31,136 nt of DNA, from NCBI GenBank assembly GCA_934256595.1, contig CAKQOW010000025.1:1-31136 (forward strand), given 5' to 3'. A model generated the notes under the pieces. It made no database searches and was not told the DNA's origin. It worked only from the letters and a program-made list of their open reading frames with translations. This document shows, in pieces, positions 8,502 through 14,569 of the stretch (positions are counted from its first letter, which is position 1; each line of letters opens with the position of its first letter). Both the position numbers and the translations under genes were made by a program. This DNA comes from an uncultured Clostridia bacterium (GTDB taxonomy: Bacteria > Bacillota > Clostridia > Peptostreptococcales > Anaerovoracaceae).

Positions 8502-8745
8502 ACAAGAACGCCCTCTGCAGACCGGCTGCAAAGGACGAAATATTTCCGCGGTACCACCTTTGTTCCTGCATATCATATATGCAGACACTCATTTATCGCA
8601 AAACTCAGAAGCAACCTTCGTAATACACATTCCTGCGAAGCTCTCAGCCTGTAGACTCCACTCTCTGTAAGGCGCTCTTATTACTACTCCTCTTCATCAC
8701 CGTTTTTATTAATTTAATAAGGTGAGAAGCAGCTCACCTATAGTA
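8502..8745 (-). promoter_or_regulatory. T-box riboswitch (valS leader)
   Basis: The T-box sequence AGGTGGTACCGCGG is present on the minus strand at 8559-8546. CAAAGG just before it can pair with CCTTTG in the competing position to form the antiterminator. The terminator is CGTCCTTTGCAG (8537-8526) / CTGCAGAGGGCG (8520-8509), 12 pairs with two G-U, followed by a T-rich TTCTTGT. Upstream, 8700-8610 carries Stem I features: GAGGAGTAGTAATAAG, an AGAGAG apical bulge and a GGCTGAGAG strand. Valine codons GTG (8628-8626) and GTA (8626-8624) lie overlapping on the 3' side of Stem I; I could not decide which is the specifier. Uncharged tRNA-Val should favour read-through into valS. A small GGTGAG/CTCACC hairpin (8721-8738) precedes Stem I. 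Confidence 0.93.
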
Positions 8746-8747
8746 TT

Positions 8748-8775
8748 AGTCTATATTATTTTTGTTAAAAGTCAA
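8748..8775 (-). promoter_or_regulatory. Probable promoter of the valS operon
   Basis: Minus strand TTGACT (8775-8770) is a good -35. The best matching -10 at 16 bases is TAGACT (8753-8748); several overlapping AT-rich hexamers (TAATAC, TATAGA) are alternatives at poorer spacing. Confidence 0.5.
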
Positions 8776-8805
8776 GCACAAATCACTGTTTCAGGCCTAT
8801 AATCA

Positions 8806-8840
8806 CAAAAATTCAGAGGAAGCATAACTCTCCCTCTGAA
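8806..8840 (-). terminator. Terminator behind the DUF3791 gene, probably the original glnA terminator
   Basis: Minus strand TTCAGAGG (8840-8833) pairs with CCTCTGAA (8819-8812) and is followed by TTTTTG. The 5' arm lies inside one copy of the 34-bp direct repeat. The other copy (9836-9869), right behind glnA, has the same 5' arm but no matching 3' arm. Confidence 0.75.
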
Positions 8841-8863
8841 CACTGTTCATATTATATGAAATT
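8830..8863 (-). repeat. 34-bp direct repeat, distal copy
   Basis: Matches 9836-9869 at 31 of 34 positions in the same orientation. The mismatches are three single bases. It contains the 5' arm of the terminator at 8806-8840 and starts ten bases after the DUF3791 stop. Confidence 0.85.
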
Positions 8864-8872
8864 TATTCTGTA

Positions 8873-9088
8873 TCAGTATGCCGGCCTGCCGGTCTCAATC
8901 AGACTGTCAATGTCAAGAAAAGCGTTTTCTATCGCTTCAACGTGATACATCTCGTACATATCATAGACGAATTGTGTAAGGTTCCTGTCGTCCAGTGTTT
9001 TCAGAACCTTATCTGCCGTTGTTCCTTTATGCGCAGCATAGCTTTCCAGCAGATATACAAAAAACTTAAATTCTTTCGTCAATTTCAT
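8873..9088 (-). CDS. DUF3791 domain protein (possible antitoxin-type partner)
   Basis: 71 residues from ATG 9088 (a GTG at 9091 is equally in frame; the GAGAGG site is close to both). The sequence runs KEFKFFVYLLESYAAHKG, then ADKVLKTLDDRNL, then FVYDMYEMYHVEAIENAFLD, the layout I associate with DUF3791: a small, probably all-helical acidic protein of unknown function, often encoded next to DUF3990 genes. It overlaps the end of the preceding 88-residue gene by 23 bases. Last gene of the cassette, followed by a terminator. Function as an antitoxin or adaptor is inference only. Confidence 0.75.
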   Translation of the reverse strand: MKLTKEFKFFVYLLESYAAHKGTTADKVLKTLDDRNLTQFVYDMYEMYHVEAIENAFLDIDSLIETGRPAY

Positions 9089-9332
9089 CACCTCTCAGAT
9101 AAAGTGAATTGCCGGGGTCTCCGGTTGCTTCCTCGTTTTCCCACATATCAAAGACAGCCAGCGGACTGAAATACCACAATCTCAGTTCGTTATCAAGCAG
9201 CATTTTATGCGTTTCCGATTTCAGAAAAAGTCTCAGACCCTCCATAAGCGAAACGCCTCTTCTCCTTGAAATCAGTTCGGCAAGTTCAGCGTCATAATTC
9301 TGCATAATTGACGGCCTCGTATTATTGTTCAT
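9066..9332 (-). CDS. Unknown 88-residue protein, middle gene of the DUF3990 cassette
   Basis: I do not recognise a named family. 88 residues, mostly charged, predicted helical at the N-terminal half (YDAELAELISRRRGVSLMEG), ending in an acidic segment (DMWENEEATGDPG). Its general look recalls DUF3791-type partners. It starts with ATG overlapping the DUF3990 stop by four bases (ATGA) and overlaps the DUF3791 start, so all three are probably translated together. AGGTAGGG lies a few bases upstream of the start. Hydrophobic stretches long enough for a membrane segment are absent. Confidence 0.7.
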   Translation of the reverse strand: MNNNTRPSIMQNYDAELAELISRRRGVSLMEGLRLFLKSETHKMLLDNELRLWYFSPLAVFDMWENEEATGDPGNSLYLRGDEIDERI

Positions 9333-9808
9333 ACTTCCCTACCTCCGAGATATTTCAGGCACTGCAGGCCTTTCCATGTCAAAAATGCATATTGATCCGC
9401 CAGTTTCTGAGGCTTCAGCAAGATTAATGCAACTTCCTCTGTTATATTTCCGGCCATATAGTCTGATAAGACAGTCATAGTGGTGTCGTTAGCCACCGGG
9501 CCGACTACTATATCGAATTTCTCTCCGTTGTACACATTTTTTCTGTTCTGAGTCACAAAATCCAGCCAATCGCCCTGCGGACTGTAAAAATACAGAGTCT
9601 TAAGTTCAGCAGCTTTTTTCTCATCAAAATCATAAATCGAAAGTTGCGCCTTTCCCTTTTTTCTGCGGGCTGTCTGCAGTTTTGCCCATCGCTCAGCCTG
9701 TGCTTCGTCCGAAGTAACATAAAATCCCGATCCAAAATCCAAAGACCGATTTGAAATTATAATCTGCGGGGTTTCCACTTTCGTGTTACTGCCGTGATAT
9801 AATATCAT
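9329..9808 (-). CDS. DUF3990 protein, possible ADP-ribosyltransferase-fold toxin
   Basis: 159 residues from ATG 9808, chosen because GGAGGG lies about eight bases upstream; a TTG at 9823 lies on top of that site. N-terminal MILYHGSN (His5) is followed by FGSGFYVTSDEAQAERWAK at about residues 25-43. An invariant YHGS and a [F/L]GxGFYxT...A...WA pattern fit the DUF3990 family and recall the start of ADP-ribosyltransferase folds, where His and Tyr bind NAD. The end QYAFLTWKGLQCLKYL also fits DUF3990. Which residue would be the catalytic Glu is not clear to me. It lies 65 bases behind glnA in the same direction and heads an overlapping three-gene cassette flanked by direct repeats. Toxin activity is inferred from fold and context. 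Confidence 0.8.
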   Translation of the reverse strand: MILYHGSNTKVETPQIIISNRSLDFGSGFYVTSDEAQAERWAKLQTARRKKGKAQLSIYDFDEKKAAELKTLYFYSPQGDWLDFVTQNRKNVYNGEKFDIVVGPVANDTTMTVLSDYMAGNITEEVALILLKPQKLADQYAFLTWKGLQCLKYLGGREV

Positions 9809-9835
9809 ACTCAGACCCTCCAATACTTATATCTG

Positions 9836-9869
9836 CTCCCTCTGAATACTGCTCATATTATCTGAAATT
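9836..9869 (-). repeat. 34-bp direct repeat, glnA-proximal copy
   Basis: Same orientation as 8830-8863, 31 of 34 identical. It begins four bases behind the glnA stop and ends 27 bases before the DUF3990 start. It contains GATAAT with a poor TATGAC 17 bases upstream, so it might also serve as a weak promoter for the cassette. Confidence 0.85.
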
Positions 9870-9873
9870 CATA

Positions 9874-11304
9874 CTACAGGTCATAATACTTCTCATACTC
9901 TGCCGATGACGGAATTGAATTGATATAGTCAGCTTCTTTCTGCTTGTTTTCTCTCCATATCTTAATCAGTTCACCAGGAAATACTCCGCCTGCAGTGAGG
10001 TAATCGTGGTCCTCATCGAGAGCGGCAAGCGCTTCATCAAGAGTCTTTGGAAGTCCCTTTATCTTTGCCTTTTCCTCATCTGTCAGATTATACAGGTTGA
10101 AGTCATACGGTCCCCAGCCCTCTTTAACAGGGTCGATTTTATTCTTAATACCGTCAATACCCGCCATAAGTATTGCCGCATAAGCGTAATACGGATTGCA
10201 GGTGCCGTCAGGGTTTCTCAGCTCAAATCTCTTGTTCTCAGGAGATTTGGCATATGCCGGTATCCTTATAACCGAGCTTCTGTTGGCTGTGGCAAAGCCT
10301 ATTGTCACAGGAGCCTCAAATCCCGGAACCAGTCTCTTGTAGGAATTGGTTGACGGGTCTGTGAATGCGCACAGAGAAGCCGCATGCTTGAGAAGCCCTC
10401 CTATGAAATACATCGCCGTATCACTGAGCTGTGAGTAACCGTTCTTATCATAGAATAAAGGTTTGCCTTTTTTGAAAAGATGCATATGCACATGCATACC
10501 GGAGCCTGCCTCGTTATATATAGGCTTTGGCATAAGCGTTGCGGTTTTGCCTGCCTGCGCCGCGGCGTTCTTGATTACATACTTTGCAATCATTGTCTTG
10601 TCTGCCATATCAAGCATAGGTCCAAGCTCAACTTCGATTTCAACCTGTCCCGGTCCGCCTACCTCGTGATGATGGTATTTAACTCCAACGCCCCAGTCCT
10701 CTAAAAGCATACATATATGGCTTCTGAGTCCGTAAGTGGTGTCGTGAGGAATATCAACGTGATATCCGCCCTTTACAGGAACCTGATATCCCATATTGTT
10801 GTCATACTCGCCGGAATTCCATTCCGCGTATCTCGTATCAACCTCAAAGCCGGCAGTCTGCGTCTTGGTTTCATAGCTTACTCTGTCAAACAGATAGAAT
10901 TCAAATTCAGGTCCGATAATCATCTCGTCTGCTATGCCCTCTGACCTCATATACTCCTGCGCTGCCGCCGCAACGTTTCTCGGATACTGGTCAAAAGGTC
11001 TGTTTTCGGGCAGATCTATAATCATTACATCGCCCATCATTGTAATTGTCGGTATATCCATAAACGGATCAATAACCGCTGTCGAAAGGTCAGGTATAAA
11101 TACCATATCGGATTTCTCAACTGCCGCATATCCGTAATTGGAACCGTCAAAGCCTATGCCGTATTTCATTGTGTCCTCAGTAAGCCGTTTCCATGGAAAT
11201 GCAAGGTGACGCCATCTTCCGTTGATGTCAATCATTTTAAAATCGATCATTTCGATTTTGTTTTTTTCACAGTATGCTCTTACATCTTTTACGCTTTTAA
11301 ACAT
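9874..11304 (-). CDS. glnA: Glutamine synthetase, type I
   Basis: 476 residues. Condenses ammonia and glutamate to glutamine with ATP; dodecameric cytosolic enzyme. The beta-grasp N-terminus contains GIGFDGSNYGY near residue 49. Metal and substrate motifs follow: GPEFEFYLFD near 131, HHHEVGGPGQVEIE near 211 and AGSGMHVHMHLF near 266. The ATP-site strand NRSSVIRIP and the PENKRFELRNPDGTCNPYYA loop come later. A Tyr occurs in NLYNLTDEE, the place of the adenylylated Tyr in enteric GS, but no modifying enzyme is visible here. The C-terminus (EYEKYYDL) is slightly different from the common one. ATG with AGGTGA upstream; 23 bases after the aminotransferase stop, so probably co-transcribed with it. 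Its 3' side is now occupied by the DUF3990 cassette. Confidence 0.96.
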   Translation of the reverse strand: MFKSVKDVRAYCEKNKIEMIDFKMIDINGRWRHLAFPWKRLTEDTMKYGIGFDGSNYGYAAVEKSDMVFIPDLSTAVIDPFMDIPTITMMGDVMIIDLPENRPFDQYPRNVAAAAQEYMRSEGIADEMIIGPEFEFYLFDRVSYETKTQTAGFEVDTRYAEWNSGEYDNNMGYQVPVKGGYHVDIPHDTTYGLRSHICMLLEDWGVGVKYHHHEVGGPGQVEIEVELGPMLDMADKTMIAKYVIKNAAAQAGKTATLMPKPIYNEAGSGMHVHMHLFKKGKPLFYDKNGYSQLSDTAMYFIGGLLKHAASLCAFTDPSTNSYKRLVPGFEAPVTIGFATANRSSVIRIPAYAKSPENKRFELRNPDGTCNPYYAYAAILMAGIDGIKNKIDPVKEGWGPYDFNLYNLTDEEKAKIKGLPKTLDEALAALDEDHDYLTAGGVFPGELIKIWRENKQKEADYINSIPSSAEYEKYYDL

Positions 11305-11327
11305 TTTTTCACCTTTTTTTCTTTAAT

Positions 11328-12560
11328 TTATTTCATTGCTTCTGCAATTTTAAACGGAATTGCCGCACATCTTTCTTCCGATATGGATGCAACCGACACT
11401 CTCAGTCCCTTTGCAAGAGGAACTATGAATATGCCCTCTTTTTCAAGCTTCCTGCTGATTTCATCAGGGTTTGGACAAGGTATTGATGCGAAGAAGCCCG
11501 AGTCGAAAGGCACGATTTCAAGGCCTGCCTCCTTTGCTGATTTTTCAAAGGCTCTGCCTCTTGCAACCAGCATATCTCTGTACTGTTTTCTTTCTTCGTT
11601 TACCTTGGCAAGCAGCTTCTCATCTTCATATATGTTAGCTATAACTTTCTGGGCTGCTCTTGTGCTGTTTGACCATGTAGCTCTTGCGGAGAATTCGCAT
11701 ACCTGTTTGAATTCAGCCGCAATTTCCGCTGTCTTTGCCATACATATCATAGCTCCGCATCTCATTCCGTAAAGTGTGAATGTCTTTGATGCGCTGTAGC
11801 CAAGTACAGGAAGCACGTTTGCAGGAAGCTCCTCAAGCTTAGGCAGGAACTGTCTGTATTCCTCTTCATCACCTGCAAAATCTATATATGCGATATCAAC
11901 AAACAGAGTTATTTTTTTGTCGCTGCCTGCTGATGAAAGTGTTTCGATCACTTTGTCCCAGTCGGAAAGTGTAAGCGAATATCCTGTAGGGTTGTGGGCC
12001 GGTGTGTTAAGCAGTATAACAAGAGAGTCCTGCTTTGCCAGAAGTCCGTTTACCTTGGCGTCAAATGCCTCCTGATTGAAGCCTCCGTCTTTGTTTAAAA
12101 GCTCATAGGTTTCAAGAGTTCTGCCCTGTTCCTGCGCTATGCTGTTATATGGCGCCCAGAACCAGTCTGCCGTAAGTATTGCATCTCCCGGCTTTGAATA
12201 GTTTGATACCGTGTTTCTGATTGAACCTGTGCCTCCCGGTGTTGCAACCGCCTCTGTAAAGCTCTTTGGAACAAAGCTTCCGAAGGCTGCTTTCTGAATT
12301 GCTTTTTTGAATTCAGGAATACCGCCTATAGGAGCGTATTCCGCAAAATCCGTAGGGTTTAATTTTTTGAGTTCCTCAACAACTGATGACATTACGATTA
12401 AATCTCCCCTGTCATCAAGAAGCGCGCCTATTGTAGCGTTAACTACGTTTTCCTTGCCCTTCTCCGCTATCATTGCCTTTGCTCTTGTGCTTATTCCGAA
12501 TATTTTATCCTCTTTTGGAATTTTTCTTCCGTTTGCCTGTGCCATTATATATTCTGCCAT
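11328..12560 (-). CDS. PLP-dependent class I aminotransferase (aromatic/aspartate type)
   Basis: 410 residues. Fold-type I aminotransferase moving an amino group between an amino acid (probably aromatic or aspartate) and a 2-oxo acid such as 2-oxoglutarate. Motifs: NTPAHNPTGY at residues 185-194; the PLP phosphate/pyridine segment VDIAYIDFAG near 221-230; the PLP lysine in SASKTFTLYG at Lys259; the substrate Arg in GLRVSVAS near the end. This resembles the family Ia enzymes of Clostridia rather than typical AspC. Start ATG at 12560 with AGGAG seven bases upstream and a good promoter at 12638-12666. Sitting directly before glnA it links glutamate and glutamine nitrogen to amino-acid synthesis or breakdown. 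Exact substrate uncertain. Confidence 0.9.
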   Translation of the reverse strand: MAEYIMAQANGRKIPKEDKIFGISTRAKAMIAEKGKENVVNATIGALLDDRGDLIVMSSVVEELKKLNPTDFAEYAPIGGIPEFKKAIQKAAFGSFVPKSFTEAVATPGGTGSIRNTVSNYSKPGDAILTADWFWAPYNSIAQEQGRTLETYELLNKDGGFNQEAFDAKVNGLLAKQDSLVILLNTPAHNPTGYSLTLSDWDKVIETLSSAGSDKKITLFVDIAYIDFAGDEEEYRQFLPKLEELPANVLPVLGYSASKTFTLYGMRCGAMICMAKTAEIAAEFKQVCEFSARATWSNSTRAAQKVIANIYEDEKLLAKVNEERKQYRDMLVARGRAFEKSAKEAGLEIVPFDSGFFASIPCPNPDEISRKLEKEGIFIVPLAKGLRVSVASISEERCAAIPFKIAEAMK

Positions 12561-12637
12561 CTCAATTCTCCTTTCATATGTGTAAATTGCTGTAAGCCTC
12601 GATTTATAATGCTTATATCTGGGTACAGTTACTATTT

Positions 12638-12666
12638 ATTATATTCGAAACCTCAATTTATTACAA
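12638..12666 (-). promoter_or_regulatory. Sigma-A promoter for the aminotransferase-glnA operon
   Basis: Minus strand TTGTAA (12666-12661), 17-base spacer, perfect TATAAT (12643-12638). The leader is about 70 bases. No GlnR-type palindrome was recognised by eye around it. Confidence 0.75.
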
Positions 12667-12723
12667 GCATTGTCAGTATTAAATTTGTATATGGTGGCGA
12701 TAATATTAACGGAGGTGAAAGCA

Positions 12724-13383
12724 ATGAGACAAAAGGTCAGAAAAAAAGATAAGACTGCCATAGCGCTTGTTCTGTGTTTCTGTGTAATCGCTTTAGCTTC
12801 GGTTTTTACTCTCAGAGCCAATATAAATAAGGTGCAGGCGCCTGCAGGTGAAGAGGTCGATGCTGCAAAGCGCGTTGAGGAAACAGCCAAGGCAAAACCG
12901 GAGGAAAGCGCCGCATCGTCACAAATTCCCGTAGTAGACAGCGGACAGGCCCAAAAGAGTACATCACAGTCAGAAGCGGAGTATATCGCCCCTGCTGAGG
13001 GAAATATACTTAAAGCCTATTCCGGCAAAGGATTAGTATACTCAAAAACACTGGATCAGTATATGGTTCATAAAGGCATAGACATCGGCGGCAAGCTTGA
13101 CTCACAGGTAAAGGCAGTCGCAGACGGCACTGTTACAAAGGTATTTACAGATGATACAATGGGAATAACCATAGTTATCGACCACGGAAACGATATATGT
13201 ACGGTCTATTCCAACCTTTCAACCGACAGTATGGTTGAAACAGGCGACACGGTAAAGCAGGGACAGGTTATATCGGGCATAGGCGATACAGCGCTGTTTG
13301 AATGCAGCGATGAGGCTCACCTGCATTTTGAGGCTTTAAAAAACGGCAGAAATATAAATCCTGAAAAGCTTATCAGTCTATAG
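12724..13383 (+). CDS. M23 (LytM) metallopeptidase, SpoIIQ-like
   Basis: 219 residues from ATG 12724; the GGAGGTGA at 12711-12718 decides this start over an in-frame TTG at 12670. A basic N-terminus (RQKVRKKDK) precedes one membrane segment at residues 11-30, so the rest should lie outside the cell or in the intermembrane space. A Lys/Glu/Ala/Ser-rich linker (40-85) leads to the LytM domain. All four zinc/catalytic positions are present: His116 and Asp120 in HKGIDIG, His199 and His201 in HLHFE. The order membrane anchor, linker, YIAPAEGNILKAYS and YSKTLDQYMVHKGIDI resembles clostridial SpoIIQ, which pairs with SpoIIIAH at the engulfed forespore. No sporulation gene is adjacent, so a general peptidoglycan endopeptidase is possible. 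Ends at a strong terminator. Confidence 0.85.
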   Translation: MRQKVRKKDKTAIALVLCFCVIALASVFTLRANINKVQAPAGEEVDAAKRVEETAKAKPEESAASSQIPVVDSGQAQKSTSQSEAEYIAPAEGNILKAYSGKGLVYSKTLDQYMVHKGIDIGGKLDSQVKAVADGTVTKVFTDDTMGITIVIDHGNDICTVYSNLSTDSMVETGDTVKQGQVISGIGDTALFECSDEAHLHFEALKNGRNINPEKLISL

Positions 13384-13403
13384 AATATGAGGTATTGCGC
13401 AGG

Positions 13404-13441
13404 CAGGGCTTTTGAAATCGTATCAGACGCCCTGTTTTTTT
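13404..13441 (+). terminator. Terminator behind the M23 gene
   Basis: CAGGGC (13404-13409) / GCCCTG (13429-13434) followed by seven T. Confidence 0.85.
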
Positions 13442-13444
13442 GCA

Positions 13445-13490
13445 TTTAAATTGTGTTTGTGATATGATATTATCATTATTTTATATCATA
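13445..13490 (+). promoter_or_regulatory. Probable promoter and palindrome of the Rrf2 gene
   Basis: TTTAAA (13445-13450), 17-base spacer, TATTAT (13468-13473). TATGATA (13463-13469) and TATCATA (13484-13490) form an inverted repeat across the -10 region and the likely start site. It differs from the cupin operator, so self-regulation by the same site is not supported. Confidence 0.45.
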
Positions 13491-13502
13491 CCGAGGTGCT
13501 TT

Positions 13503-13937
13503 ATGCAGATATCCAGCAGATTTACAATTGCAGTTCACATACTCATATGTATAGAAACTTTCAAAGACGATTACAAAATAACAAGCGATTTCCTTGCTTC
13601 AAGCGTAAATGTCAATCCCGTAGTCATACGCAGGCTGCTTCAGCAGCTCAAAAAAGCGGGCATTATAAATGTGAAAAGAGGCAGCGGAGGCGCATACATA
13701 GAAAAGCCGCTTGATGAGATCACCCTGCTTGATGTCTACAATGCAGTCGAATGTATAGACAACGGAAATCTTTTTCATTTTCACGAAAATCCAAACAGCA
13801 GATGTCCTGTAGGCAGCAATATCCACGCTGTTTTAGACAAGCGGCTTGACAGTATCCAGCAGGCAATGGAGCGTGAAATGAGCTCGGTGACATTACAGGA
13901 TATTGCAGACGACACAGACAAATTAATAAATATGTAG
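13503..13937 (+). CDS. Rrf2-family transcriptional regulator
   Basis: 144 residues from ATG 13503 with GAGGTG upstream. Winged-helix DNA-binding domain: MQISSRFTIAVHIL opening, recognition helix around VNPVVIRRLLQQLKKAGII (37-55) and the wing KRGSGGAYI (58-66), all Rrf2 hallmarks. Only Cys16, Cys84 and Cys101 occur; the three-Cys cluster of IscR/NsrR Fe-S sensors is absent. CPVGSNIH at 101-108 resembles the YwnA-like branch, which has no cluster and is thought to respond in other ways. It directly precedes the cupin gene, whose promoter has two copies of one palindrome, so it is the natural candidate repressor. Ends at a strong terminator. Confidence 0.9.
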   Translation: MQISSRFTIAVHILICIETFKDDYKITSDFLASSVNVNPVVIRRLLQQLKKAGIINVKRGSGGAYIEKPLDEITLLDVYNAVECIDNGNLFHFHENPNSRCPVGSNIHAVLDKRLDSIQQAMEREMSSVTLQDIADDTDKLINM

Positions 13938-13945
13938 TTTTAACC

Positions 13946-13980
13946 CCGCATACCGTATTTTGCCGGTATGCGGAAATTTT
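13946..13980 (+). terminator. Terminator behind the Rrf2 gene
   Basis: Perfect ten-pair stem CCGCATACCG (13946-13955) / CGGTATGCGG (13964-13973), then AAATTTTTTT. Confidence 0.88.
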
Positions 13981-13993
13981 TTTAATTTTTTTC

Positions 13994-14016
13994 GTTGTAA
14001 CTATTGACATTACAAC
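13994..14016 (+). promoter_or_regulatory. Operator 1 of the cupin gene
   Basis: GTTGTAA (13994-14000), nine bases, TTACAAC (14010-14016): a perfect 7-bp inverted repeat. The nine middle bases contain the -35 box TTGACA, so a bound dimer would block RNA polymerase. Confidence 0.75.
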
Positions 14017-14032
14017 CAGTCAGGTATATACT
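14004..14032 (+). promoter_or_regulatory. Strong sigma-A promoter of the cupin gene
   Basis: Perfect -35 TTGACA (14004-14009), 17-base spacer, TATACT (14027-14032). It lies between and overlaps the operator copies. Confidence 0.88.
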
Positions 14033-14033
14033 C

Positions 14034-14056
14034 GTTGTATCAATTAAAGTTACAAC
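14034..14056 (+). promoter_or_regulatory. Operator 2 of the cupin gene
   Basis: GTTGTAT (14034-14040), nine bases, TTACAAC (14050-14056): the same 7-9-7 layout as operator 1 with one mismatch in the left arm. It covers the expected transcription start. Centre-to-centre distance between the two sites is 40 bp, close to four helical turns. Confidence 0.72.
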
Positions 14057-14078
14057 AAATTTTCAGGAGGTATATATT

Positions 14079-14435
14079 ATGGCTAACTTCAATAAGACAA
14101 ATGTTGCAGACGGCGCAAGAACAGAGCTTCACGATATTCTTAATCTGACAGGAGCAGAAATCAGCATCAACAATCTGCCGGCAGGTGCAGGAGTTCCTTT
14201 TGTTCACTCACACAAGGAAAATGAGGAAATATATGCGGTGCTTTCAGGCAGAGGCAAGGCAGTTATAGACGGTGAAACAGTAGAGCTTGCCGCAGGCGAC
14301 TGGCTTCGCATCTCCCCTGCCTGCAAAAGACAGTTTTCGGCTGCAGAGGACTCGGCTATAAGCTTTGTATGTATTCAGGTTAAAGAAAACTCCCTTGGCG
14401 GCTACACTGCAGATGATGCCGTAATACACGAATAA
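14079..14435 (+). CDS. Small single-domain cupin protein
   Basis: 118 residues from ATG 14079; AGGAGG at 14065-14070 is eight bases upstream. One beta-barrel cupin domain. Cupin motif 1 is PFVHSHKENEEIYAVLSGRG (about 47-66), with the two His and the Glu that hold a metal; motif 2 is around AGDWLRISPACKRQFSA, where the usual His is replaced by Lys/Arg/Gln, so metal binding may be incomplete. The substrate is unknown; such proteins include mannose-6-phosphate isomerase-like and stress-linked cupins. Its promoter is strong but covered by two operators, so it should be silent until the repressor (probably the adjacent Rrf2 protein) is released. Monocistronic, with its own terminator. Confidence 0.88.
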   Translation: MANFNKTNVADGARTELHDILNLTGAEISINNLPAGAGVPFVHSHKENEEIYAVLSGRGKAVIDGETVELAAGDWLRISPACKRQFSAAEDSAISFVCIQVKENSLGGYTADDAVIHE

Positions 14436-14477
14436 TCCGTATTAAACAGGGATATGACAGGCGGCTTCACCTAAGCG

Positions 14478-14513
14478 CCCCGGCTGCTTCAACCGGCAGC
14501 ACGGGGTTTTTTT
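14478..14513 (+). terminator. Terminator behind the cupin gene
   Basis: CCCCG-GCTGC (14478-14487) pairs with GCAGC-A-CGGGG (14496-14506, one bulged A), followed by seven T. A -10-like TATAAT for the next gene follows at 14530-14535, without a good -35. Confidence 0.88.
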
Positions 14514-14569
14514 AATTATTTCGATATGATATAATCGGCATAGAACAATGCAAAGGAACAGAGATTATT

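Noticed and set aside
9836..9869. The repeat copy as simply the promoter of the DUF3990 cassette
   Set aside because: The same sequence behind DUF3791 would then drive no gene, and its conserved part includes a terminator arm; a promoter role remains possible but does not explain the second copy.
10060..10120. Tyr in NLYNLTDEE of GlnA as an adenylylation site
   Set aside because: The position matches, but Gram-positive enzymes are usually not controlled in this way and no modifying enzyme is in view.
10006..10353. 115-residue plus-strand frame inside glnA
   Set aside because: Antisense to highly conserved glnA codons, without a plausible start or family match.
13463..13490. Palindrome before the Rrf2 gene as the same operator as in the cupin promoter
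   Set aside because: The arms (TATGATA/TATCATA) do not match GTTGTAA/TTACAAC and the spacing differs.
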